A stretch of 13,360 nt of DNA from Oligoflexaceae bacterium (GTDB taxonomy: Bacteria > Bdellovibrionota_B > Oligoflexia > Oligoflexales > Oligoflexaceae): NCBI GenBank assembly GCA_947474445.1, contig CANJJY010000079.1:1-13360 (forward strand), written 5' to 3'. The translations under genes were made by a program, and so were the position numbers. The notes beneath the pieces were generated by a model, which saw only the letters and a list, made by a program, of their open reading frames with translations, was not told where the DNA came from and ran no database searches. Positions 1 to 8,400 of the stretch are shown one piece after another. Every line of letters begins with the position of its first letter. Position 1 is the stretch's first letter.

Positions 1-72
1 AAAGTCTTTCACCGAGAATTGGAGGCGCACGCGTCCATCGATTTTATGTTTGATCTTCGTAGAAAATGCCAC
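1..72 (-). CDS. HMA_2-like heavy-metal-associated domain protein, N-terminal 24 codons only
   Basis: Partial gene running off the left edge of the window. The frame opens with GTG at 72-70 and reads VAFSTKIKHKIDGRVRLQFS, followed by VKDF. The pattern His-x(3)-Asp-Gly-Arg-Val-Arg-Leu is the typical opening beta strand of the HMA_2-type ferredoxin-like domain, and the N-terminus of the nearby P-type ATPase has a related segment. A Shine-Dalgarno GAGG lies at 84-81, eight bases before the GTG, and it overlaps the TAA stop of the preceding gene, so translation is probably coupled. Small proteins of this kind are commonly encoded beside P-type ATPases and DUF5132 proteins, probably as metal-binding or regulatory partners; the exact role is unknown. 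Only 24 residues are visible, so the family call rests on a short motif plus gene context. Confidence 0.6.
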   Translation of the reverse strand, partial: MAFSTKIKHKIDGRVRLQFSVKDF

Positions 73-84
73 TTTGGATTCCTC

Positions 85-411
85 TTAGGCTTTTTGAGCC
101 GCTTTGTCTGTCGGCCTCAGGACTTCCTCGCGCTTTTCAGGGCCAAAGTTTGCTCCTTTTTTGGCCGACTGCGCTGTCTTTACGCTCGACTTTTTGGTCT
201 CGTCCCGCACTTCGGCGAACAAGTCTTCAACTGTCTCTAACGCAAATGCGATCGACTCTCGGGTTTTTTCAAACAGCACATAGCCGGTTTTCAAGGCACT
301 CTTGGCGAAAGGTCGGCAGATGCTGGCCTGATCGAGGAGGAGATCGCGGGCTACAAAGCCAGCTCCGAAACCGATCAAGAACCCACCACTAAATTTGGAC
401 TTACCGAACAT
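85..411 (-). CDS. DUF5132-like small membrane-associated protein
   Basis: A 108-residue protein. Residues 8-26 form a short glycine-rich hydrophobic stretch (GGFLIGFGAGFVARDLL) suited to one membrane segment. It is followed by a Pro-x-Ala-Lys-x-Ala-x-Lys-x-Gly-Tyr-x-Leu-Phe-Glu-Lys stretch (residues 34-50) and an acidic amphipathic helix ending Glu-Asp-Leu-Phe-Ala-Glu-Val-Arg (62-70), then a charged, probably disordered tail rich in Lys, Ala and Glu. This order matches the DUF5132 family as I recall it; family members lie next to HMA_2 proteins and P-type ATPases, and their biochemical role is unknown. The start is the ATG at 411-409, preceded by AGGAG. The gene sits 49 bp downstream of the ATPase and just upstream of the HMA_2 fragment, so it is very likely in the same transcript. 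It may be an accessory or regulatory subunit of the ATPase; that is inference. Confidence 0.72.
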   Translation of the reverse strand: MFGKSKFSGGFLIGFGAGFVARDLLLDQASICRPFAKSALKTGYVLFEKTRESIAFALETVEDLFAEVRDETKKSSVKTAQSAKKGANFGPEKREEVLRPTDKAAQKA

Positions 412-460
412 TCTGTTCTCCTACAGCTAAAAATATGAGGACATGAAAAAGGCGATAGAA

Positions 461-3400
461 CTACTGATGTGCGTCTTCTTTGATCCCTTTGGCCGCCACC
501 AAAAGCTCTCTCACGACAAGCGGCCAGATTCCGTTGGCGAGGGACTTGGCCAGGCCTGCTGGACTGAGCGCCGCGTTGCCTAACACTTTGCGGAAAGAAG
601 GTGAAATCACGCCCAGGGCAATCGTGCTGCCAGCCAGACCCATGGCTCCATAGATTTTCTTATTTCGGGGCCATGGGCCGCGGATCAAACCTTTTTCACC
701 GGCAGAAGCAGACACCGTGTGCAGAATCTGGCTCGTGGTCAGACTTACAAAAGCAGACGTCGTAGAAGCTCTCATCTCAGCTCCCGATCTATGCGAGAGC
801 TCCGATGAGAGAAGAGCACCCGAACTCAGGAGGGCGGCTTCAGCAAACAGACTCACCTTGGCTTCACGCGACAGGAGAGGCTCGCTAGGATCAACCGGTG
901 GCTTTTGCATGAGGTCAGCCGCAGGAGGATCGAGAGCTAGAGCCAATCCCGGCAGGACATCGGTCAAAAGATTAATCCACAAGAGCTGAACCGAGTTGAG
1001 TGGCGATCCGCGCCCCATCGCGATCGATATGAACATCAGCGATATCTCACTCAGATTAGTACCGAGCAGGTATTTTATCGATTTCCGGAGGTTGGCGCGA
1101 ACCGAACGACCCTGTTCGATCGCGTGATAGAGGACTTGTGGGTTGTCATCTTTGAGCACGATATCGGCCGATTCGCGAGCGGCCGAAGTTCCCTGAAACC
1201 CCATCGCGATGCCGACGTGGGCAGCCTTGAGAGCCGGACTATCGTTGATTCCATCCCCCGTCATGGCCACGATGCGCCCGCGGGCCTGCAGAGCTTGGAC
1301 GATGCGTAGCTTATCCGTCGGGCTTACCCGGGAAAAGACTTGAACGTTCTCAGCGAGGTCAGCAATCTGATCGAGGGTCATATCGTGAAGCACGCGAGCA
1401 TCGGCGGTCTTCACCTTGTTACCGTTGCCGTTGAAGCCGAGCGCTTTGCCAAGGGCCTTGGCTGTATCGGTCTGATCGCCCGTCATCATAATTGTCTTGA
1501 TGCCGGCCTGATGAAATTGTTCGATCAACTCGACCATGCCTTCGCGCGTAGGATCCATCAAGCCCAGCGATCCGACCCAGACTAATTTCTGGTCTTGAAT
1601 CGATGTCAGATCCTTGCCTTCGATAAAGGCAAACCCGAGGACCCGGAGACCCTTGCGAGCGAGATCGCGGTTTTGTTTCACGAGCAGCTCGCGCATCTCC
1701 GCATCGATTTCCGTCACGACTTGATCGACCATCGTCCAAGCGCACATGTCCAAAAGCTGTTCGGGATTACCTTTTGCGGCAGCCATATTACGACCGGATG
1801 CGGCGTCCACGGTATGATAAGTGACCATGTACTGACGTTCTTCGGTTCGGTAGCTCACTTTAAAGCGAGGGTATTGCTTTCTCAAAGCATGAACATCGAT
1901 GCCCTGGAGTTCGGCTGCTTCGACGATAGCCTTTTCCGTGGCAGAACCGCTCCAGCGTCCCTTAAGAGGTGAACCCTTGGGCAGCCGCTCCGAATCGGTG
2001 CACATGCCCGCCACCATACCCCAGCGCTGCTGGGCGGAAATATCCAGCGAAATATCTTTAATCAAGCGGAGCCGCTGCGGAGCGCTCGATGCGGAGCGAT
2101 GCCAGAGCTTACCTCCGAAATAGCCTTCTTCGGCAATCATGTCATTGAGGGTTAGAGTGCCGGTCTTGTCGAGGCAAAGGATTTCGACCGAGCCGAGAGT
2201 TTCCAAAACGTTCAATCGCCGAACCAGTACGTTCTGCTTCTTAAGCTGCGACACTCCTAGCGCCATGGTGGTTGTACCAACCGTTGGCAAACCTTCAGGC
2301 ACTGCTGCAATGGCAAGAGAAACGCTGGTCTTCAGCATCTCAATAAAACCGCTGCCTCGCAGCAAACCGATAGCAAATACGCCCCCGCAGATCGCACCGG
2401 AGACCCATATCGTCTGCCTGCCGATCTCTTCCAAGTCTTTCTGCAAAGGCGAATCGATGAGTTGAGTTGAAGCTACCAGCTGGCGCACGCGACCGATTTC
2501 TGTCTTGTCTCCCGTTCCGATAACGATACCCAAACCTTGCCCCGAGGTCATGATGGTGCCACGAAAAACAAGGTTTCTGCGGTCAGAGATCGAATGCAAG
2601 CTCTGCCTGTCAATCGCTGCGTGATGCTTGGAAACAGGCATGGATTCACCCGTTAGCGGAGATTCATCGACCAAGAGTCCTTTTGACTCGATCAGACGAA
2701 TATCGGCAGGAATAACCCCTTGCATCAGGACGACGATATCGCCGACGACAAGATCGATATCAAGAAGAGTCTTCATCACGCCATCGCGTATCACGCGAAC
2801 GTCCTGCGGTTCGATGTGTCCGATCGAGGAGATCGCCTCTTCAGCATGGGATTCTGAAAGGTAGCTGATGAAGCCGTTGAGAAAAATCACGCCACCAATC
2901 ATGATTACATCAAAAAAACCGCCCGTCAGCAGCGAGAGTCCGGCCGATCCAGCGAGGAGCAGAGTTTGTGAATTGCCGAACTGTCGGCGAAACATTCGCC
3001 AACGACTTTTGCGTTGGGCATCTTCTAGGGCATTTGAGCCATAGGTCTGACGTCTCATTTCAATTTCGCTGGTCTTTAAACCGCGGGTGCTAGTTGAGTC
3101 CAACTTTTCCATGATGGCGAGAGGAGTGCTTGTGCACCAGGTGAAGTCGAAGGCGGCCATTTCGCCGAATTTTGAAGCTGTGGATAGGCTTGTTTCCGCA
3201 TCCCGATTTGGGTTTGCACGTAGCATCCCTTCGGGTATATCCCAAAGTTCTTCGAGACACAGTTCCAAAGTCATCTGACTCAGAGGTTGATCGATTTCGT
3301 GTTCGACGATCAGAGAAGCCGTTTGCGCGCGAGCTTTCACGGTAAGGATATTTTGTTCCCGCATCAGGCGCTCTTCCAAAGCGCGACACAGATCAGAATT

Positions 3401-3520
3401 TCCGCGCATCAAATGGAGACGAAAGCGCGTTCGCCTCGCTGTTCGATGAGATATTTCTATATACGGAAGGCTCAGAGGAGCTTCGGGAGAAGCAGAGGGA
3501 GACATTCGAGAAACCAGCAT
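461..3520 (-). CDS. P-type cation-transporting ATPase, P2 (Ca2+-ATPase-like) core with HMA_2-like N-terminal domain
   Basis: An inner-membrane ATP-driven cation pump of 1019 residues. Residues 20-75 resemble an HMA_2-like domain (SHRTARRTRFRLHL). The actuator motif TGES is at 290-293, M4 PEGLP at 408-412, the phosphorylated Asp451 in DKTGTLT, the N-domain KGNPE at 583-587, the P-domain TGD at 680-682 and TGDGINDSPAL from 754. M5 carries Asn822 and Glu825, and M6 carries Asn850, Thr853 and Asp854 (NLLTDVLP). Together with Glu409 these correspond to the SERCA Ca2+-site residues, and there is no CPC-type motif. Calcium or manganese is therefore a better guess than a soft heavy metal, despite the metal-binding-like N-terminus; the true substrate is unknown. 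About ten membrane segments are visible. I chose the ATG at 3520 because AGGAG lies five bases upstream; the frame is open to a TTG at 3577, which lacks a good ribosome site. It is the first gene of the operon with the DUF5132-like and HMA_2-like genes. Confidence 0.9.
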   Translation of the reverse strand: MLVSRMSPSASPEAPLSLPYIEISHRTARRTRFRLHLMRGNSDLCRALEERLMREQNILTVKARAQTASLIVEHEIDQPLSQMTLELCLEELWDIPEGMLRANPNRDAETSLSTASKFGEMAAFDFTWCTSTPLAIMEKLDSTSTRGLKTSEIEMRRQTYGSNALEDAQRKSRWRMFRRQFGNSQTLLLAGSAGLSLLTGGFFDVIMIGGVIFLNGFISYLSESHAEEAISSIGHIEPQDVRVIRDGVMKTLLDIDLVVGDIVVLMQGVIPADIRLIESKGLLVDESPLTGESMPVSKHHAAIDRQSLHSISDRRNLVFRGTIMTSGQGLGIVIGTGDKTEIGRVRQLVASTQLIDSPLQKDLEEIGRQTIWVSGAICGGVFAIGLLRGSGFIEMLKTSVSLAIAAVPEGLPTVGTTTMALGVSQLKKQNVLVRRLNVLETLGSVEILCLDKTGTLTLNDMIAEEGYFGGKLWHRSASSAPQRLRLIKDISLDISAQQRWGMVAGMCTDSERLPKGSPLKGRWSGSATEKAIVEAAELQGIDVHALRKQYPRFKVSYRTEERQYMVTYHTVDAASGRNMAAAKGNPEQLLDMCAWTMVDQVVTEIDAEMRELLVKQNRDLARKGLRVLGFAFIEGKDLTSIQDQKLVWVGSLGLMDPTREGMVELIEQFHQAGIKTIMMTGDQTDTAKALGKALGFNGNGNKVKTADARVLHDMTLDQIADLAENVQVFSRVSPTDKLRIVQALQARGRIVAMTGDGINDSPALKAAHVGIAMGFQGTSAARESADIVLKDDNPQVLYHAIEQGRSVRANLRKSIKYLLGTNLSEISLMFISIAMGRGSPLNSVQLLWINLLTDVLPGLALALDPPAADLMQKPPVDPSEPLLSREAKVSLFAEAALLSSGALLSSELSHRSGAEMRASTTSAFVSLTTSQILHTVSASAGEKGLIRGPWPRNKKIYGAMGLAGSTIALGVISPSFRKVLGNAALSPAGLAKSLANGIWPLVVRELLVAAKGIKEDAHQ

Positions 3521-3525
3521 GGTGA

Positions 3526-3530
3526 CTCCT
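3526..3530 (-). promoter_or_regulatory. Ribosome binding site deciding the ATPase start
   Basis: AGGAG followed by TCACC and ATG. This strong Shine-Dalgarno places the start of the P-type ATPase at 3520 and not at the upstream in-frame TTG at 3577. Confidence 0.75.
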
Positions 3531-3718
3531 GTGACTTGCTTTCCGGAAAATGGAAATCGGTGGAAAAACCACTCCAAGGTATTGACACGCCCGGAACAAT
3601 AATCACTTCAGGTAAAGCTGCGGGAAGGACTTTATAAATATTACGTGAACTTTGCAGCATCAAAACGACACGCTCGGGGCCAAGTAGTCTGGCTAGAGTT
3701 TGAAGCCGGGTTCAGTCG

Positions 3719-3838
3719 ATGATTAAAGACGGGACTGCCGATAAAATTTACTTGGCAACGGTGGGCAGTAAGTACAGTTCGCTGAACCGTAGCGAGCCAG
3801 TTCCCGAACCCTCCACGGAAAAGGCGACGAGCAAGTAA
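3719..3838 (+). CDS. Possible 39-residue small protein or gene remnant (doubtful)
   Basis: An ATG-to-TAA frame of 39 codons begins MIKDGTADKIYLATVGSKYS and ends with a Pro/Glu/Lys-rich hydrophilic tail (EPVPEPSTEKATSK) that looks like a natural C-terminus. No convincing Shine-Dalgarno precedes the ATG. The preceding + strand frame (3603-3722) is also open and ends with TGA overlapping this ATG as ATGA, so the two could be translationally coupled or could be one gene broken by a frameshift. I do not recognise either piece. It is flanked by genes on the opposite strand. Chance is a real alternative for frames this short. Confidence 0.2.
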   Translation: MIKDGTADKIYLATVGSKYSSLNRSEPVPEPSTEKATSK

Positions 3839-3885
3839 TTGAAAAGCAGCTTTCAATGGGCATCGATAGGTACAGAGAATATGGC

Positions 3886-3919
3886 GCTAATCTCTCAATC
3901 TTTCGAGTAAGAGATTAGC
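3886..3919. terminator. Strong inverted repeat, possible terminator of the upstream lipoprotein gene
   Basis: Perfect 10-bp arms, GCTAATCTCT (3886-3895) and AGAGATTAGC (3910-3919), with a 14-nt spacer. The repeat lies 21 bp past the stop codon of the - strand lipoprotein gene, the right place for a terminator. However, no T-run follows the stem on the - strand (GCCATATTCTC), so it is not a canonical intrinsic terminator. It could also be an operator for the ATPase operon or an mRNA 3'-end stabilising hairpin. Confidence 0.45.
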
Positions 3920-3940
3920 TAACAAACTGTTTGAATGGAA

Positions 3941-5200
3941 CTACTGAACTCCGGTCAAAGTCACAGCCTCGAAGCTGAGCGGCCCCGTGGTTTTGAACCA
4001 GGTCGTGGCATCAAGATAGGAAGCGTCGGTCGACAGCAAAGACTTTGCAAAAGAAAAGTCGGCTGTAGCCTGCGGCACAAGCCCGGCATTGCCCTCGCAG
4101 GTGCCGCCGTAGCAAAGGACCTTGTCTTCCGTCGGCGTATAGGCGCTGACAGAAGCGAAGGCAGGAACTGCTCCCGCATAGATGGCCTTAAAGCCTGCAT
4201 CAGGCGAGCCGCTGACGCTCATCATTTTATCGCTGAATGAACCTTCGCTGTCACCGGCATTAACATCCCAAAAAAGGTAGTTTAGTTTAGTGAGAGCCGT
4301 AAATGCCTTGGTCGTCTGATCAAAGGTTCCATTGGCTACCACTCTTATGTGACGTGCGAGAGGAAAGGATGTATCGCCTTCGGGAGCCTTAGTAAACCTC
4401 CCCTCATAAACGATAGAACCCGGATCGTTGATATCCAGTTTGATGGCAAAGGTCTTAAAGACTTTGCTCACATCGCCATCGAGAACAGCTGAAGCTAGTA
4501 TCCCATCTTTTTGTGTAATCAGGATCGTATAGTCAAAGCCCTCTTCCTTCACGGCGGCAGTCATCTGAATGACCTTTTCGTAAGCGGTAGAGCCGACTGT
4601 TGCAGAGACCCCAACCGTCGCCGTGACTTTTTCTTTCAAGGAGGTCAATCCATATCCGCTTAGCATATCCACAAAACTTTGAGAAAAACACTTGGTCGTC
4701 ACGGGTAGATCCAAGGTACGCTCGACTCCATCAAAGACCAAATTGCCTTCCATAGCGCAAAGCACACCCTGAATGCGATCGATGCCACCGAGGGTAGTAT
4801 CAGGACCATCCGGATGCATAGAGAGATCGCAGTAGGCCGAATATCCCACAAACTTTCCTGTATTGGCTGGAGCTACAGTTTCTTTAGCACCCCCACTAAC
4901 TGTGCAATCGTCAGTACCAGCCAAAGCAAGGGCAGAAATAGCTAGCGTTCCAGGGCTCAGTGACACATTGCTGGCATTTTTTACCTGACCCACGGAGGTG
5001 ATGGCCGTGCCTAAGGTGGTGAATACTTCTCCCGGAGTCAATTTTTCAAGAGCCAGAGTACCCGCTTTGGGAGTTGTGGTGGGTTCTTCCGTCGTCGTAG
5101 TTGTCTCCGTATCTTCTACGGCTGGGGTGCTGGACTTGCTGGGACTACATGCGCTGAGAGTCATCAGGCAGAGAAGTGATATTCCTGTTTTATCGAACAT
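3941..5200 (-). CDS. Lipoprotein of unknown function with Thr-rich linker
   Basis: A 419-residue predicted lipoprotein. The signal peptide is residues 1-17 with a good lipobox (Leu15-Ser16-Ala17-Cys18), so Cys18 is the lipidated residue; Ser at +2 would favour outer-membrane sorting if E. coli rules apply. Residues 19-46 form a low-complexity linker rich in Thr, Ser, Pro and Glu (TETTTTTEEPTTTP). The remaining ~370 residues look like an all-beta secreted domain with six further cysteines (99, 124, 148, 171, 363, 368), which may pair as disulfides. I do not recognise the family. The start is the ATG at 5200, preceded by AGGA at a suitable distance; the frame extends 25 codons further upstream, but that would bury the signal peptide. 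The gene stands alone between two gaps, 232 bp from its upstream neighbour. Its function cannot be deduced beyond an envelope location. Confidence 0.8.
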   Translation of the reverse strand: MFDKTGISLLCLMTLSACSPSKSSTPAVEDTETTTTTEEPTTTPKAGTLALEKLTPGEVFTTLGTAITSVGQVKNASNVSLSPGTLAISALALAGTDDCTVSGGAKETVAPANTGKFVGYSAYCDLSMHPDGPDTTLGGIDRIQGVLCAMEGNLVFDGVERTLDLPVTTKCFSQSFVDMLSGYGLTSLKEKVTATVGVSATVGSTAYEKVIQMTAAVKEEGFDYTILITQKDGILASAVLDGDVSKVFKTFAIKLDINDPGSIVYEGRFTKAPEGDTSFPLARHIRVVANGTFDQTTKAFTALTKLNYLFWDVNAGDSEGSFSDKMMSVSGSPDAGFKAIYAGAVPAFASVSAYTPTEDKVLCYGGTCEGNAGLVPQATADFSFAKSLLSTDASYLDATTWFKTTGPLSFEAVTLTGVQ

Positions 5201-5342
5201 AAGACATCCTATAGGTGTGCTTGAATCAAGATTTCTCCCTAATCGGAACGAGTGAGAAAATCTTAAAACCATCAACCTATTTTCTTGCCTAAGCCATCCT
5301 TTGAATTCTTATATCCATCCAATATTTCAAACGAAGAACTAT

Positions 5343-5355
5343 GGTTTTTAAAACC
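5343..5355. repeat. Palindrome GGTTTT-T-AAAACC
   Basis: A perfect inverted repeat with 6-bp arms around a single central base, in the 232-bp gap (5201-5432) between the two probable lipoprotein genes. The size suits a dimeric regulator's operator, but no matching promoter is obvious and the AT-rich composition raises the chance expectation. The rest of this gap shows no gene. Confidence 0.3.
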
Positions 5356-5420
5356 ACCCAAAGACCGTGATTCCCCGTCACCAGCTCAGGTTTTCTAAGC
5401 GACATGGCGCATCCGAAAGC

Positions 5421-5433
5421 AAGCGGTCCGCTT
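5421..5433. repeat. Short palindrome at the 3' end of the large exported-protein gene
   Basis: AAGCGG-T-CCGCTT, a perfect inverted repeat with 6-bp arms around one base, overlapping the stop codon region of the - strand gene. As RNA it can form only a 4-bp stem with a 5-nt loop, and no T-run follows, so it is a poor terminator. Confidence 0.3.
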
Positions 5434-8400
5434 TAGCGATTCTCTCGATCACAGTAAGCCCGCGCTTCCGCGATATCCGAGCTTTGCTCCGCCTGGAGCA
5501 GAGGCTTCATCCATCGACACATGGTCGTAAGCAATTGCGGATCATCCTTGAGAAACAGGACATTGAAGGCAGGTATTCCGCTCGGCGTGTCACTCAGCTG
5601 TAAAAGGAAATCTTCAGATTCACTCAAGCCCACAAGAGACGAACCTTTATCGAATTCAGTAGAGATCAGCAAAGAAGGTTTCTCGGAACTCTCATTCAGT
5701 TTGAGCAGTCGCGCATTCCTATCGAGAACCCAAACTGAATCGAGACGTTCAAACATCGTATCGACCGCGTCCTCGATCAGTCCCAGGTCGCGGCGCACGG
5801 TCCCCTTAAGATCTATTTCAAGGACAGCTTCTCCCGACACAATCCAAAGTGCCTCGCTGCTGGCTGACTTGAAGCGCACATAATCCAGTGCGTGGGGCCA
5901 TTCGATGGGCTTACCCACATAATCATTCTGGGCCACATCGAAAATTTCAAGTGTCGAACCCTGGGCAAACACCCAGCGTGAGCCGTCATCTGAAAAGGGT
6001 AAAGCGCGCGTACACGATAAGGCTCCGCCACTGAGCGGACGCTGGGTGAGGACTCGGCCGTCAACGCGAACCAACCGCGCGTTCTCATCGTCGACAAGAC
6101 TGAGCAGAGTACCATCTGTATTCCACGCTGCGCACTGCGAAGCCACCCCAAACTTCGCCCCCTCCGTCCACCGACCGTCCTGCCCCTGCTCCACGATCAG
6201 GCTCTCCCCTTGTGAAGCAGCATCCCAACCGACGAGGAGGAGCTTATCGCGCCGAGGACTCGGCATGAGCACCAAATCATAGGCTTGCAGATTTTCACCT
6301 GGCTTTTCTATCGCGAGGCCCGAATCGAATACTTTTTTCCAGGTGTACGTTTCCGGCTCCGCCTCCCAGAGCTTGCCCTCTCTATCGAGAGCAACCAAAG
6401 CTCCCTTAGAATCGAGAGTCAGCGCGACGACCCGCCCCGGACTTGGCAGCGTCAGCAGCAACTCGCCAAAGCGATTGCGCCTTTCGATGAGGGTGCCGTT
6501 CAAGAGCAGCAGATCGCTCTCAGCAAAACGAGAGAAAGCTGGGTAGATTTCGCTCGGGTAAGCTGGAGCCAAAAGATTGATCGTACTAGCCATGCGTAAT
6601 TCCCGGCCCCGCACAGAGCTGACGATGCGCCCACCGATCCCATCGATAGCCAAATGAGTGGCCTCGAGCGAGGGTTCCACCGTCCGGCGTATAAGTACCT
6701 GATCGGCGTCAAAGTTTGCATCATCCGCGCGACGTAGATCCCAGAGGCGCGTTTCGATCTGATCGATCGTGCCCGGACGCTTCGGCGTGTAGCTGGAATC
6801 CGCTAGAAAATTGCCATCGGCGCTGAGACTCAGCGCTGTCGTCGCACCGCTATTTTCGTTGAGCGAAATCTGGGGTCTAATAAAGCGCATGAGACGCGTC
6901 TTGAGATCAAGAAATCCGAGGGTCGAATCGAATCCATCGCGACTCAGCAGGAGCCAGCCTTTGCTCGGAATAAAAAGGACGTCCTTGAGATCGGCAAATT
7001 TGAAATCTCCGGGCTTGCCATCGATATCTTCAGGATTGTAGACCTCGCTTGGCAGCACTTCCTGCCAAGGTCCCTTGCCATTCCAGGAGAACAGATTACA
7101 TTGGAATTCGCCTTCGGCCTCTTTATAGTCATAGCGAAGAGAAATAAACCATTCCGCGTTCTGGCTCGCTGTCAACTCACCCAAACGACAGCGTCGGTCC
7201 CAGCTTTGCTCGGCAAGTACCTGACCACCGTCGAGGGCGAGGAGCACGACTTTTTTAGAACCCCCGACCAAGAGATGAGTTCCGTCCGATGCCGCCTTCT
7301 CAGGCACAAAATCAAGATTGGTTTGAAGAAGAGAGTTTATGCCTTCCGCGGACAATTGAAACGCACCGATCGCCCCTTGGTCCCAGGCCAAGAGCGATAG
7401 CGTTTGCGGATCCATCTTCATCGCTGTCGGAGCAAAACCTTGAGTAAAGCTAAGGCGGGGTCCATCGATCCCGATCTGAAGACTCGCATCACGATAGAGA
7501 ATCAAAAGGCCAAGTTGCGGATGGACCTCGACGGCCCGGACCTCTTCCTTACTACTCACCCGCTCGCCTTCAAAGGTACGGAGGCTTAGGAATCCGCTGC
7601 GATCAAGACTCGCGAAGAAGGCGGGCCGAGGACTTCGCGCCGGTACGGAGACGAGTTGAGAAATCTCCGCCCGGTGATCAAAAAAGCGTCCCCGATTCGA
7701 CTGGTTTTTGGCTATTTCCGAATAGGTGAGGCCGATCTTGATGCCGAGAGCATCGCGCTCGATCGGAAGCTTGAGATTTGAGTAAAGTTGATGGGCTTTC
7801 AGCCAATGGAGATTGGCCTCTATTTTGTGATACTGATCGGACTCGTTGCGGGCGAGCAGCAGCTCGGCTTCCACGTTCTGCATCACATCGCGGTGCACGA
7901 CGGCGAGAGTCGGCAGGCTCTGAATCGGCGACCGATTGCCGGCGCGATCGCTCAGGTAAAAGCGGATGCTGCGATAGCCCTGCTCCGGTGCGTAGTATGG
8001 GCCATTGAGCGGAGAAAAGTCCTCACAAGGAGTTTCACCCTCTGCGGCGCTGCAGAGGTAAACCTGGAATTCGCTGAGCTCATCCGTAACTTTGAGATTA
8101 ACGGCCTGACCGGGAGCTACTTCGAGTGTCGACGCATCGGCGAGAGGCTGCAGAGTCTCGGTGATGCCGAGAAACGCGGGAGCTTTTCTATCGAGGACCA
8201 GGGGGCACTCAATCGTCTGGGCACCGACATCCCCTTGAGCTTTAGATTCTTCGAAAGCATCGCGCATCGTATAGGACAAGAGGTAGCTGCCATCTTGGAG
8301 AAATGCCGGCAGATCGAAGCTTTGATCATCCAGGGAGAGAACGGACTGATGCAGGCGAACCCGCGTGGGACCCTTGGAATAGAGTTCGTAGGTGATAGCG

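Larger units (their letters stand above)
3521..3940. other. 420-bp intergenic gap upstream of the P-type ATPase
   Basis: The gap separates the ATPase start from the stop of the 419-residue lipoprotein; both neighbours are on the - strand. It must contain the ATPase promoter. An AT-rich patch at about 3630-3660 (TAATATTTATAAAG on the - strand) with TTGATG just upstream is the best region, but no clean -35/-10 pair stands out. It also contains a strong inverted repeat (3886-3919), a small palindrome CAAACTGTTTG (3923-3933), and two short overlapping + strand frames (3603-3722 and 3719-3838), which are described separately. A 71-codon - strand frame here starts with TTG and has no support. Confidence 0.6.

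Noticed and set aside
19..392. Two + strand frames (19-240 and 66-392) opposite the DUF5132-like gene
   Set aside because: The - strand gene has AGGAG, family-like sequence and operon context. The + strand translations are Leu/Arg/Phe-rich shadows with no motif.
461..3520. Soft-metal (P1B, CPx-type) assignment for the ATPase
   Set aside because: M4 carries PEGLP and not CPC, SPC or TPC, and M5/M6 have the Asn/Glu and Asn-x2-Thr-Asp sets of P2 pumps.
3521..3577. Longer ATPase start at TTG 3577
   Set aside because: It adds 19 residues with no homology, uses a rare start codon without a clear ribosome site, and would ignore the strong AGGAG before the ATG at 3520.
3640..3718. MazF-like toxin start suggested by the segment RGQVVWLEF
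   Set aside because: Only a nine-residue resemblance; the frame ends within 25 residues of its GTG, and the next frame shows none of the rest of a MazF fold.
3641..3856. 71-codon - strand frame between the lipoprotein and the ATPase
   Set aside because: TTG start, no ribosome site, and an Arg/Phe/Cys composition typical of a non-coding frame.
5201..5275. 25-codon upstream extension of the 419-residue lipoprotein
   Set aside because: It would place a charged segment before the signal peptide and lipobox. The ATG at 5200 has AGGA in a good position.
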